The notes beneath the pieces were generated by a model. That model worked only from the letters and a program-made list of their open reading frames with translations. It did no database searches and had not been told where the DNA came from. Positions 42,785 to 54,212 of a DNA stretch of 64,000 nt are shown one piece after another. The stretch is from Neostethus bicornis. Its lineage: Eukaryota; Chordata; Actinopteri; Atheriniformes; Phallostethidae. The stretch's first letter is position 1; the number at the start of each line of letters is the position of its first letter. A program made the position numbers and the translations under genes. The DNA is taken from contig LR738542.1 in NCBI GenBank assembly GCA_902685375.1, forward strand, positions 30,429,817-30,493,816, given 5' to 3'.

Positions 42785-43395
42785 AAATGTCCTGAAGAAT
42801 TTGTATAGGATTCTGTGGGACTCTATAGAAATTCTATAGAGCACTCAACAGAAATTCTAAGTCCTATAGACATTTCACCATGTTCTATAAAACGCCGGAG
42901 GCTGTCCTAAAGAACCCGAAAACCATTCTATAGAACTCCCAAGTTGTCTTATAGGACTGACCTTAAGAACACCAGGGCCGTTCTATAGAATTCCAGGGCT
43001 GTCATGGCGATCATAGATGCCCTACAGAACTGCTGTTTCTAAGGTAATAAGATAAATATTGTAGCCTGCAATGAACAGTTTTGCTTCTAATTCAGATAGT
43101 TGCCTAAATTGACCGTAGGCTGTATACATGAGCTGCTTTTATTGGAAATCTCCTGCCCCCACTAATGATTAGAAGTTGATATTCTTTGATATTGATAACA
43201 TTTGGTATATCAACATTTTTTTCGGAACCAGTTCAAAAGAATTTTCTATAGAATTTCTATCAAAATTTCCATTCTACAGATTTTTTTTCTATAGAACTGT
43301 CCTATAGAATTTGAGTACTAAAGTTCTTTAGAAGTTCTATAGAATGTGTCTAAAGAAACTCTATAAAAACATTTTTAGAATTCCAATAGAACATT
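42785..43395. repeat. Array of TTCTATAGAA-type palindromes around a core
   Basis: Many copies of CTATAGAA/TTCTATAG occur in two blocks (42785-43040 and 43225-43395) separated by ~185 bp that lack them. CTCTATAGAAATTCTATAGAG at ~42820 is a near-perfect palindrome. This could be a non-autonomous DNA transposon with subterminal repeats; the class is inference. Confidence 0.6.
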
Positions 43396-43815
43396 TTAGG
43401 AGGGAAACCTTCATCCTTCTCCATTCCCGGACAAACCTTCTCCTTCCAGCTTTTCCTCCACGTGTACCCTGCTCTCACCACATGTCACAATGCCATTTGC
43501 AAACATCATAGTGCATGGAGATTCCTAAGCTCATCCATCAGCCTGTCCATCACCGTAACAAACAAAATGAACAACTTGTGTCCTCCTCTATCTGCCGATG
43601 CAGTCTCAACTCCTCTCTGAACTCCTCTGTCACACCTACAGCACACCTCATGACTGTGCACCTCATGCGGATTCTGCACAGCTCTAACTGTATCACAGTT
43701 CCGATCTGGTCACCGTGTTATAAGCTGTTACCAATTCCACAATGTAACTCCTTCCGATCTTCCCTGTACTTCTCTATCTACGTTGTCAAGGCAACTACTG
43801 CGTTTATAGTACATA
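43396..43815 (-). mobile_element. Diverged LINE RT-region fragment
   Basis: The plus strand shows the typical antisense of a LINE polymerase core: AACTCCTCTGTCACACCTACAGCACACCTC, CCATTTGCAAACATCAT, GCATGGAGATTCCTAAGC. Broken frames. It may belong with 42425-42700 as one old copy. Confidence 0.5.
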
Positions 43816-44078
43816 CTTTCTTTGAGCATGACAATTATTTAAACACTACTAAAAAAAAATAAGAGAAGATTGTAAAAGCAAAGGGAATAATTGAAATCAA
43901 ATGAAACCATCCCAATATAAATGACCATTTTTGCCAAATATAAGATGAAAAGTAGTTTGACAAAAGAAATTAAACTGAATGATTAAGAATTCAATTTTAA
44001 AAAATACTTTATTAATTTCCTGAAGGAAAGAATGGCGAAGTGGTGTTCGTTGAACGGAATGTCTTGATAAGGTATCTA
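43816..44078. other. Unassigned
   Basis: AT-rich; nothing recognised. Confidence 0.4.
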
Positions 44079-44482
44079 TTTAATTCAATTTTATTTGTAT
44101 AGCCCAAAATCACAAAATTTCCGTCTCAATGGGCTTCACAAGAAAAAGAGGAATGTATTAACACAGATACACAGCAAGAAAAATAACTAACAAATGCTAA
44201 CTAAACAAGACTAGCACATTTATGCCCTTAGACTCTCCTAAAAACCCATCAGTGGGGAAAAAAATAAGAAACCTTGTGGGGATCCACATGAAAGAGAGAT
44301 CCCTCCCTGGGACGAGCAACCAATGTGTCAAAGATTAATGTTTAAATATTAGCTTAATCTAATCTACAGCTAAATATCTAAAGAAGTCAATGGATGTTCT
44401 TCATCCTGATGGAAACACGGGAGACTCCTCAGCCCGGCGATGCCCAGGACGGGGACGAGAAGATGGATTTCATCCTGCTCAT
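44079..44482 (-). mobile_element. Retroposon family C, copy 4
   Basis: Tail at the left (AATTCAATTTTATTTG, TAGCCCAAAATCAC), body GGGGATCCACATGAAAGAG, 5'-truncated near CATCCTGC. A part of the body (~20 bp, TTCTCGGTGAGGAAAAACTC) is deleted relative to copy 3. Confidence 0.78.
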
Positions 44483-46084
44483 AGGTTCACTACAACAAAG
44501 TAACTTTTTTATTTTCCAATCAGTATGGTCCAATTCTGATTGAATTGTGCTCCACATGTGTCTTGACTGCTTTGAATCAGGGCCATTAATGCAGGACGAA
44601 AACCACTTTAAAAAAAAAAAACTACTTTCTTAACATATCCTCTTCTACCTGCTTATTCTTGCTGATTGGAATCATCTTGTGACCTTTGCATTATGAAAGT
44701 AGATGAATCAAAATCGGTCCCTGTGGCCCTCATTTCTCTTCTCTCGTGCAGCTGATGCTCAGGTGTCTGTAGAGTAATATGATCTTGCTTCATTGCTGTG
44801 CAGACAATAGTGAAAGAAAATGAGCTACGCAGGATGCCAGAGCTGTCCTCCTCTAGTCAGCAACATTTGTCAAATTCAGATTGAATCAGCTGCGCCGTGC
44901 TCATGCAGGCGATTAGGAGAAAATAGGCTACACCTCAGCATTTCATGGCACAGACTTTCCATAAAATCACCGTGTGCTAGGGGTGTGGGACTCTTCAAAT
45001 TCACAGAAAATCTCTCACTACTGTGTCAACTATTGCAGTAGCACTGCCTCGATAAGGCTGAAATGGTTTTATTCAGCATGCTCGGTGTATTTCCAGCCAC
45101 TTGATAGATTGTAAAACAAACAGAGCAGCAAGCGAACCTCCACAAGAACTTAATCCCTGGAACTGAGACCCCTGTTGCTTTAGTATATGCAACTTCGCCC
45201 TCTTTTCAGAATAATGAGAAGTCCCTGCATAATGCATATTTGGAGAGTGCTGATCCAAAGTGAATCCGTGGTTTAAATTTCGGGTTTTGGAATTATGCTA
45301 AAACACCTCCAAGCCATCCATCGTTTCTTCCCAACCATTACTGGCAACTGCAGGGATTGAGTAGCTGGTGAAGAACAACCAGGAAATCTGCCTGGAGGAA
45401 AGATTATTTTTCCACGAATGGTTTTGGTGATCTTTTCATCCTGCAGCTGGCTGTGCTGCTAAACCATACCATCAAACATCTGCAGAAAAAAAACAATGCA
45501 ATTACAGGACCATCTGGAACAATAATCCAGAAGAGCACATATGATTCACACAAACACAAGCAGATGGTAAAGTGTTGGATTGCTGTTCAACAAGCACATA
45601 ATAGGAAGGAACCTTAAGTGCAATTATCCCCCTCGGTGAGACTCTTAACCATGACACTTAATGGTGCCGTAAAAGGAAGACAAATAGACATAAAGAGATC
45701 ATGGACCGGTTTGGATCTTATTGGTCCGTTTAAATGAGCTGTCAATACAGTGGGTTCGATATCTTCGACTGCAGGCTACCCCTTCTGTTGCATCCTGTTT
45801 AATGACTACGCGATCAATTATCAATTAGAAAGTTTGTTTTAAATTCAATTCACTTCGTTAGAGGAAGCCACTTCAGCCGTCATAGATTATTTTAAAAAGC
45901 AGTCTGAATATGAGGAGCTGATTTTTCTGTGTCCAAAAAAAACTCAGGCTGTCCATTCGTCTGGGCAAACCACAGAAGATATTTAAATTAAACTGCCCAC
46001 AGTTACTCAGTGGCATCTTTAGATGAACTGATTAAGTTTTCAGCGTCAGGCGACCAAATATCAAGGTTGCAAATTTGTGTAAAT
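44483..46084. other. Unassigned
   Basis: Balanced composition, no recognised repeat or exon. The frame at 44820-45041 has no known domain. Confidence 0.35.
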
Positions 46085-46292
46085 TGAGCAATAGCTCAAT
46101 GGTAGAACGTTTGCCCTTCGACCGGAAGTTCTCCGGGAGTTCGCGGAATCGAATCCCACTGAGCTCATGTCTAGGTGTCCTTGGGGAAGACACCTAACCC
46201 CTGTCCCACCCCTGTTCATCCACCATTGGCGCTGTCATGGCAGCCTGCTGCAGCGTAATGCAGCACACAAATTTACCTGTCAAGGGATATTT
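46085..46292 (+). mobile_element. tRNA-derived SINE, family S1, copy 4
   Basis: AGCTCAATGGTAGAACG (A-box region), GCGGAATCGAATCCCACTG (B-box region), CTAGGTGTCCTTGGGGAAGACACC, CACCATTGGCGCTGTCATGGC. The head reads like a tRNA for most of its length. Confidence 0.75.
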
Positions 46293-46599
46293 GAAGTATA
46301 ATTTTTTTCTTTCCAAACACAATATTTACCAAATCAGAGAAGGAATTTTAATTTAACTGCCAAAAGATATCAGGACCAAGTATAGATGAACTGATTGAGT
46401 TTTTAGGGCCATGTGTTGAAAGGGTCAAAGTCACAAATTTATTGGGTAGAAGTTGAATATTAATCTTGGCGTTGACTTATTCATGTTATTTTAAGGTAGA
46501 GTCTATTAAACTCTTCCTTCTTGCCAAAAGACTGATACCAGATTTTAACCTGAATTTTAATCTGGTGGAATGACCAGTAAACTTCTAACAGATAGATCT

Positions 46600-47165
46600 C
46601 AGGTTGTCAGGGGCAACAGAAGACAGTCAGAGGTTTTTTTTTACTTTAACTGGTTCACACTTAGGCTCCAGTCTTTTCCCTCTCCTGTACACAAAACAGT
46701 GTTGCAGTTTGCATCAGGAGAGACACATCATTACACTTTCTGACGACTCATTCATTATCAGCTTACTGTCAGGGGATGAGACAGTTCTCAGCAGCTTTTT
46801 GGTGTACTATGACAGCTCCTTTTTACAAAATAATGTATTTAAAACCTAGGATGTGACCACCGCCCCAACAGCATCATCAATCAAAGACATCTGAATACAT
46901 ACAAATATCTAGGAAAATGAAAAAAAGGCTCAGTAGCCTGGTCAAAGTGGCTACAGGAGACATCCGTCTCCTATTGGAAGACTGTTTACAAAGAAAAAAA
47001 AAACTTCAGAGGAAGGCTAGGGTCATTGCTCGGGAACAAGACCTTGAAATTTTGCCATTCAGTCACCACTCAAAAGCATTTTACTGCAAAACTAAAAGAA
47101 TGGAACAGTCCTTTCTTCCCACAACAGTCAAACAGTTACATAACATTCAACCCTTTTAGAATGTC
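46600..47165 (+). mobile_element. Degenerate LINE RT fragment, family D (Rex1/L2-like)
   Basis: Broken frames retain TGSHLGSSLFPLLYT (RT thumb-side of the catalytic box), SDDSFIISLLSGDE in place of the usual ADD box, and a C-terminal KKRLSSLVKVATGD region with a stop after PTTVKQLHN. The order fits a Rex1/L2-type polymerase. The catalytic first residues are altered, so it is inactive. Confidence 0.55.
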
Positions 47166-47767
47166 TTGAACAATTTATTATCGGACATCTAGGATCTGGG
47201 CAATTCTGTGCCCGAGTCGAGTTTTTATTGGTGGGTTTTTAGTGAGATGTTTGCATTGACGCAAATCAAATTTTTTCTCCAGAGAAAACATGACTCCCTT
47301 TGACAAGTACATGTTAAGGAATCAAATTATTCTAAATAAGTATAAGTTTCATTTCCCTTTTTCAGAATGTATGGTGTTTCATAAAGAAAAAAAAATGGTC
47401 AATTAAGTCTACTGTATCAAAGGCTTTTGATACAGTAGACTTAAAAAATCATACAGTAATGATTTTCTCTGGACGACCAATGTTGATTTGTTTCGTAAGG
47501 TTTAAAAAAGCCACACAAGTTGAGCATTTTTACAGTTTATGTTCAAAACTTATTTTGTTGAACAAATAAAGACATTTGTCTCTATTTTTCCCAAACTGCA
47601 AACATAAACTGTACTGAACAGATTTTAAATTGGTTGTGTGGAGTGCCACAAGAGTCGGTACTGGGGAGCCTGAACTTCATCTGACTGTGCAGTAGCAACT
47701 TAAGTGACGTGTTAATGGTTGTTTTATATGCCTCGTTTGTTTTATTTTAAAAACAGCTTGTAAGTTA
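47166..47767. other. Unassigned, containing a perfect hairpin
   Basis: Holds the 19 bp hairpin at 47403-47444; otherwise unrecognised. Confidence 0.45.
47403..47444. repeat. 19-bp perfect hairpin
   Basis: TTAAGTCTACTGTATCAAA (47403-47421), loop GGCT, TTTGATACAGTAGACTTAA (47426-47444). Confidence 0.95.
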
Positions 47768-48416
47768 GAGACCATGGGTCCTCGTCCGGAAATAGGTGAA
47801 ATGCCCTCTGGAGGTAGGGGACGGAGTTTTGCCCTAAGTGGAGGAGTCAGAAGAAAGGATAGAGCAGTGCGGCATCCGCAATAATCAGAACTCTGTTCGG
47901 GTCCGTCATGGTAAAGAAAGAGCTGAGCCAAAAAGCAAAGCTCTTGATTTGCAAGTCAATTTACTTTCCCACCCTCACCTATGGTCACCAACTGTGGGTG
48001 GTGACCGAAAGAATGAGATCGCGGATACAAGAGGACGAAATAAGCTTCCTCCACAGGGTGACTGGGCTCTCAGTCAGAAATAGAGTGAGTAGCTCTACCA
48101 TCCGGGGCGAGTTGGGAGTAAAACGCTTGCTCCTCTGAATCAAGAGAAGCCGGATGGGGTGGTTCGAGCATCTGGTTAGAATACCTCCCAAGTGCCTCGC
48201 TGGCGAGGTGTTTTGGGCACGTCCCACCAAGAGGAAACTCAGTGGCAGACCCCAGACCAGCTGGAGAGACTTTGTCTCACATTTGGACAGGGAACACCTC
48301 GGTATCCTCCCGGGTGAGCTGGAGAATAGGCCGGGGTGAGAGAAGCCTTGGCTTGCCGTCTGGAGCTGTTGCCTTTGTGACTTGGCCCAGATAAGCGGAA
48401 GACGACGAACGAACGA
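47768..48416 (+). mobile_element. LINE 3' region, family A, copy 7
   Basis: Pieces in two frames: VKKELSQKAKLLICKSIYF, TLTYGHQLWVVTERMRSRI, MGWFEHLVRIPPKCLAGEVFW, RPQTSWRDFVSHL. Ends CAGATAAGCGGAAGACGACG followed by GAAC units. Frameshifted. Confidence 0.83.
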
Positions 48417-49680
48417 AAATAATCCTCTATTACCCAAAGATGGTTGACTTGAGTAAAATTTTGTGTCCCATTTCAAGGAATTATCTGTGCATGTTTGCAT
48501 TTCATATACTGGCGCCAGCCTTTGTCCACTCATTTTGAATGTTCCCTGCATGCACCAAAGTGATTTCATTTTGAAAAGAAAAATTAAATCATTGCTTAAC
48601 TTGATGTTGGATGAAGCCGTTTAGAAAATGGATAAATGGAATATCCATTTATATTTTCCCCACGTGCATCTTTTTCCATTCAGCTTTGTTGTTCCACTCA
48701 ACTTTTTATGAATATGTTTGGACATTGCAAACCGTACAGGTCCATATTCTTTTTAAAAAGCCTTTCATTGGATCTGCTTTGTTGAGAGCATGAATGAAAG
48801 TCTTTTGAACTTGAGGCTGTGCTGAGTTTATGCACAGGTATCATAAATTTATTCACACAAACACACTTTAAAGTTTCTCCTAATTAGAAATGTGTCCCAG
48901 TGGAATTTTGTTTTTATTTATTAGGTATCGTAGGATAACTTTCTCAAACCTCATGATCTATAATTTGTTAATGGACTTGATTATTTAAACGGCTATTTCA
49001 TCCAGGCATCTAGAATCTAATTTGTATGGCAAAGCAGGACCTCCAGTAAGCAACGCTGCCACACAGATGTATTTACGTAATTGATATGACTGGTGTGCAT
49101 GTGCAATAGATGACAGGCATTTAAAGCAAATTGGATCTTTGCTGAAGCTGGAAGTTGTGATAAAATCCTAATTATTTGGATTGTACAGTAGAATGCGACT
49201 TGCAAGCAAATGGAACGGGTTCATTTATTAGGAAAACACTTTCTAGAGCATGCATGTCCGACATTTCTGCCCATTATAATAGAAATTCAAATTAAAGCTG
49301 TAGCGGTTAAACATTAAAATAATCCAACTGATAAAGCAGAGGATGTTGTGTTCATTCACGGTGTTGTCTGGATATGTTTTTTTCATGAGCCGAACCAAAC
49401 AAAAAATGAAAAATTTAATTAGGATTTATATTTGAATGAACATAATAATTTATTTATGACAGAAACAAGCAACCAAATTCGGGTTTCGTGCAACTTTCCG
49501 AGCTTCAGTTGCCGAAATAAAGTGCTTTTTTTTCGAGTCAGCAGACAGGGATCAAATGTTCCTGTAGTATTCATTATTAAACGACATGTAGTACAACATC
49601 CAGAGGGAACATACCAGTGTCACAGATATTCAAAATAGCAACTTAAATTCATGTACTGAGAGTTCGCATCCAGCGTTTTC
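48417..49680. other. Unassigned AT-rich sequence
   Basis: No exon or repeat recognised. Confidence 0.4.
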
Positions 49681-49681
49681 G

Positions 49682-50235
49682 TTTTGTTCTCCTTTCGGCT
49701 TTTCCTTCCGGGGTTGCCACCGTGAGTCAGTTCCTTCTACATAAAATTGTCTCCTTCGTCCTCTTCTCTTACATCAACAACCTTCATGCCAGCTTCTCTA
49801 CACCCGTAAACTCCCTCTTTGGTCCTCTAAGCCTCCTACCTCACAGTTTCAAACTCGGCATCTTCTTCTTCTTTCGGCATTTCCCTTTAGGGGTCGCCAC
49901 AGCAAGTCAGTCCATCTAACCCTATCTGCTGCTTCCTCTTCGGTCACACCAGCTATCTTCATGTCTTCCTTCACTGTATCCATGAACCTCCTCTTTGGTC
50001 TTCCTCTAGTCCTCTTTCCTGGTGGTTCCAAATCCAGCATCCTTCTTCCGATGTACTCGGTCTTTCTTCTCTGTACATGCCCAAACCATCTCAGTCTTGC
50101 CTCTCGAACTTTATTCCCAAAACCTCTAACATATGCTGTTCCTCTCAGTTTCAAACTCGTCATCCTTCTGCCAAAATATTCAGGACACCCTCTTCAGGAC
50201 ATCTACAAACCATGTCAGTCTGACCTCTCTGACTG
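49682..50235 (-). mobile_element. Older family-B LINE copy, split by a younger one
   Basis: The host copy is 49682-49862 plus 50146-50235, diverged. The antisense of the family-B end (TTTCGGCTTTTCCTTCCGGG, GTTGCCACCGTGAGTCAG) is seen on the plus strand, and after the insertion CATCCTTCTGCCAAAATATTC. The insertion carries the same family. Confidence 0.7.
49863..50145 (-). mobile_element. Younger family-B LINE 3' end nested in an older copy, with TSD
   Basis: Minus-strand frame RGFGNKVREARLRWFGHVQRR...RGRPKRRFMDTVKEDMK is open for ~104 codons. (GAA)n tail at the left. Flanks CAGTTTCAAACTCGGCATC (49844-49862) and CAGTTTCAAACTCGTCATC (50146-50164) are a 19 bp TSD with one mismatch. Confidence 0.87.
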
Positions 50236-50457
50236 CGTTGGGGAGAGAGTAAGTAATCTCTTACCCCAAGCAGTGCTGACCAGAGAACTGACAAGAGACT
50301 CTTAGTTTTACTTGCAGCACACCTGCAGAGTGTAAGTGACCAAGTGTCCACCCGGACAACAGTGTTGTGGGTGTGATTGAGATTTCAGGACAAAGAAGTT
50401 GGAGTAAACAGGAACATCTCATTTTCACTCCTAGACAAGAACAGCAGAATCTATCAG

Positions 50458-50740
50458 TGTCATGATCTCCTCCCCTGCCACCAGAGTGCGCCCTGGACCT
50501 TCCCTCATCACCCTGATTGGGACACCTTAGGGTGACTAGTCAGATGATACTCATCTGTGGATCCTGGTGCCAATTTAAAGGCAGTCTCCCCTGACTTCCA
50601 GATCGGGTCATCGTTATCCTTCCCAGCCAGGCCCTCCTGGCTGCCTGACCAAGTTTATCGCTGAAATCTGTTATAGGTTTGGACTTAAGGATATTCCTTT
50701 GGATTAATCCTATGCTTTTGTCTTACAGACTTACCTGACT
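50458..50740 (+). mobile_element. Family L LTR, 3'-truncated
   Basis: Starts TGTCATGATCTCCTCCCC and keeps ACCCTGATTGGGACACC, the AATTTAAAGG TATA-like word, GATCGGGTCATCG, and CCAGCCAGGCCCTCCTGGC. The polyA end is missing. Confidence 0.72.
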
Positions 50741-52016
50741 TCTTAATTGTTACCGTCTCAGCGAACACCTTCCGTTAAAGCCAGGAAACGCAAGAGAAGC
50801 CACTGTGCTGAACAATAGAAAACATTCACTGATAGTGATGAAGCCTTAAGGCATTGTAATAAAGTCTGTGTCCGATTGGTTTGTCAAAGTCACACGAGGG
50901 ACTGGCTGGAGGTCACATTGTGCTACCCCACCCACTCAGATCCAGTCTTATGATGTGCATGGTGGTTTTTTTGTATTTGTCAAACATTGTTGTGGAAAAA
51001 ATGGTGTTTTTCTGATTTTTAGTGAACTATGTTGAAGAATTCCTTCTCGTTTACTATTTAGATTGTTTTCTTCTCATTCATATTCTCCAACCAGAACTTT
51101 CACTAGCTCTCCATGAAAACCTCTTTGTAAATGAGCAAGTCCTAACTTTAATAAGAAAAGGATCCTTCTACATTTATGCTACTCTTAGATGTGAAACAGC
51201 TCATGTGTGCGAAGAGATAACTGGGTCTGTTCGGTTAAGCCTGTTGCATCAGTGAGGAAACCTCTGAAGGGTTATGTTTTATTGAATCTGAAAGTCAGTC
51301 GCGGGATGGAGACGAGGCTTTTCCACTGTGAGCTCCACTGAACGGATCAGGATGAATATGGAGTTTGCAGTAGAACCGCATCACATGTCTCCAGAGAACT
51401 TTTGTTCTTATCGTCTGCTCGCAGTCAACCCTCAGAAAATCTGGATTTTACTTAAGTGTGTCCTCCAGCTTCAGGATTTGTGTGTTTACTGTCGGCTATT
51501 TTTAGCTCGAGTGAGTCTGAACGGCAAATCTCTAAACCTGTGAGTCAGTAATTAGTTAAATGTGACCTCGTGCAGTAATTAGATCCCCGGAGAAAATAAT
51601 GGCCTGTACACAGCTGATTGGTGATTTATTCATTTGTTCCTCGCTGGAGGCTGGTTTGGAGAATAAAAAAGTCCTCCTGAACCTCCACACTAATCCCCGT
51701 AACTACTTCTAATTTTTAAGAAGTTTTTTTTTCGTGGTTAATTGATTTGGTTCTTTATTCAACAGAAAAAAACACAAAAGTTTATCTGAAAACCTTGATC
51801 TTTCTCAAAACGCTGACTTCTTATTTTTTTTATTTCAAAGAAAAGCAACTGAAGGGTTGAACATGATCTTGTTATGATTGTTTTTCTGTTGTTTTCAAAT
51901 CTTGAGTTTATGCATTAATTATGTCAATGATTTGATGAAAAAATTGAAAAAGAGGTTTATTTAAATGAATAGGGGATTTTTTCGCTTATGGCGTAAGTAC
52001 ATGCTGTAAAGACATG
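50741..52016. other. Unassigned
   Basis: No repeat recognised. Positions ~51550-51670 (TGCAGTAATTAGATCCCCGG, GGTGATTTATTCATTTG) are a weak candidate conserved stretch. The frames at 51022-51543 have no domain. Confidence 0.35.
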
Positions 52017-52313
52017 AGAATGCAGGTGGAAGGAGAAGGACCCAATTGCAGACAAGAAACATGATTAATTGAATAAAGGAGTCCAGTGTTCTTGTAAAGA
52101 AAAACACATGGATCAGTGAAAATGTCATAAAGTTATTGTTAAAAATGTATTTCATGGTCAGGCAGCCAGGAAGACCTGGCTGGATGGAAGGTATGACCCA
52201 ACACCTGAAGGGAAGACAGGCTGCCTATTTAAAGGGAGCTCCACAAAGACCTTCAGGTGTCTAAAATCAGGCAAATGAGGGAAGGCCCCCGGTTCCCTCT
52301 GGAAACCATGACA
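52017..52313 (-). mobile_element. Family L LTR, minus orientation
   Basis: Very close to the LTRs of the 33-34 kb compound element: GGAAGGAGAAGGACCCAATTGC, TCAGGCAGCCAGGAAGACC, CTTCAGGTGTCTAAAATCAGG, ending ACCATGACA. No clear TSD. Confidence 0.75.
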
Positions 52314-52739
52314 CGTGCAACAAATTGTTCATTATCTAAAATAATGAACGACATAGAGTTGACTGTCCAACAAGATGTAAAGAATGCTTTTTTCGCAAAC
52401 TCCATTCATTTTGTACAATGCTTATCAATTCATTTGAACAGTTTCACTTCCGTTTTTGCCTATGTGAATTCCTCACTATACTCGCTGCCCACTTAGTTGC
52501 GTCTCCTTTGGATATACACCACACACTATAAATCTTGTTTGAGGTCGAAACTACAGTGTGTAGGTGCATAAAATAAGCAAAGCTAGTGCATATGCTTCAT
52601 TCATCTTCTGAACCGCTCATCCCTAATGGGGTTGTGAAGTTGCTGGAGTCTGTCCCGGCTGAGTTCATATTCTTATTTTTGTGCATTTGGACCAAGAGGG
52701 AGTAAAAACATGTTTGCTTCCAAAACGCTTGCTACTTTT
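52314..52739. other. Unassigned; start of dispersed sequence R1
   Basis: ~52590-52660 resembles the antisense end of a common fish retroposon (TTCATCTTCTGAACCGCTCATCC). ~52690-52739 is the left half of R1, homologous to the inverted flank of the 22 kb solo LTR. Confidence 0.4.
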
Positions 52740-53081
52740 TGTCATGATCCCCTCACCTGCCATCGGAGCGAGCCCTGGACCTTCCCTCATCACCCTGATT
52801 GAGACATCTGAGGGTGATTGATCTGATACCACACACCTGTGGACCCTACAGCCCATTCAAGGGCAGTCACCCTGGACCTCCACGCCGGGTCATACCATCC
52901 CTTCCAGCCAGGTCTTCCTGGTTGCCTGACCAAGAATCACATTCTTAACAATAACCTCTTGCCACACCACTAAAAATTTGTTTTTCTTTCACCGCATTAT
53001 TGGACTGCCATTCTCAAGTAAACCATGTTTTCTGTCCTGCAATTGGTCCTCCTCCTTCCACCTGCACACCGCTTCATGACA
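52740..53081 (+). mobile_element. Solo LTR, family L, with perfect TSD
   Basis: 342 bp, TGTCATGATCCCC to CGCTTCATGACA. TSD CTTTT at 52735-52739 and 53082-53086. Interrupts R1 near the position where the gypsy LTR interrupts the other R1 copy. Confidence 0.88.
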
Positions 53082-53086
53082 CTTTT

Positions 53087-53290
53087 GTTAGAATGTGAGC
53101 GTGACTAAGAACAAAAGGCATGGTGAGGAACAAACGGGTATTTGAACAGCTTTTGAAAACTGGAATGGAAAGCGTACAAATTACTCAAACGTGCACAAAT
53201 GAGATGGAAAACTACTTCAGGCATCTTTTTTATTTTGGAATAATGTTCAAACTTCTAAAAAGTTTATTTTTTTATGAAATGCCAACATTA
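53087..53290 (+). repeat. Dispersed sequence R1, second copy, right half
   Basis: Collinear with 7071-7300. Family unknown. Confidence 0.6.
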
Positions 53291-53630
53291 ATCTTTTTCC
53301 GAGATACAGTAAACACTCTGGTCGGACACTGTTTTTGGTCCTGGTTTTAGAATCTGGAATCTGGATATAAATTACTGCTCAATCCGGTGAAGAATTTTGT
53401 TTGCTTTAACGTTAAAACATTAAGTTGACAAAACATGAGTTGAGGTGGTTTAACATGTGACCCAACAAAATGACCAACTTGAACAAACCCAAAGTTGAAT
53501 GTCAACAACTAATGAATTTACTGAAGAAAATGAAGCAAATTTTTTTGGAAAATTCTTTCAAGAAACGAGGAATCTAACGTTCCTTCCACAGTGCCGCTGT
53601 CTCTGGACCAAACAATATGACAAACTCATG
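53291..53630. other. Unassigned
   Basis: Nothing recognised. Confidence 0.4.
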
Positions 53631-53634
53631 GTTT

Positions 53635-53795
53635 TCTACACCTTTTCTATGGTAGAAAAGACTTCAGAGCGTCTTCTGGACAGTGTATTTGTTGATCGAG
53701 ACGTTTCAACTTCCATCTGGAAATCCTTTTCAATCTGATAGAATCCCACCCTTTCGCTTCGGCCCCACTTAGTCACGCCCATGAAGAACCTACAC
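53635..53795 (-). mobile_element. Penelope-like 3' UTR fragment, second copy
   Basis: The reverse complement reads TCAGATTGAAAAGGATTTCC, AGATGGAAGTTGAAACGTC, TCGATCAA and CACTGTCCAGAAGAC, matching the 32.13-32.21 kb tail. The open frame 53499-53738 across it is not a gene. Confidence 0.65.
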
Positions 53796-54212
53796 ATTGG
53801 TTTACGTTTTCACATGAGAGATCCGACCCCACGTTGAATTCAAATTCTTCTATTTTGAATTTGTCTGTTTCTTTTTTGGTCAGCTCGATTGAAAATCACA
53901 CTCTTTTTCCCTCAACATCTGAGCTCTGCATGGTGTCTCATGTCTCACTTTTCTCATGCACGTTCTGCAGATACTTTCTCTCTTTTATCTTTTTACAGCC
54001 TCTTTCACTTTGCTTTGAATTGTCTCACTATTACTTCTCTGTAGCTCTTCTTTTTTCTCTCACTTCTCCACCCACCTCAGTTCTGTCTACGATCATCTAA
54101 AGAAAGAAAAAGTCGCCTTTTCTTATTACTTTAAGCAATTTTTTAAACAACTTTGAAACAGTTCTTTTTTAATCTTAATCATATTACGTAGATCAGAATC
54201 AGCGCCTCCAAA
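53796..54212. other. Unassigned, T-rich
   Basis: Pyrimidine-rich sequence at ~53840-54090; no domain in the open frame. Confidence 0.4.
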
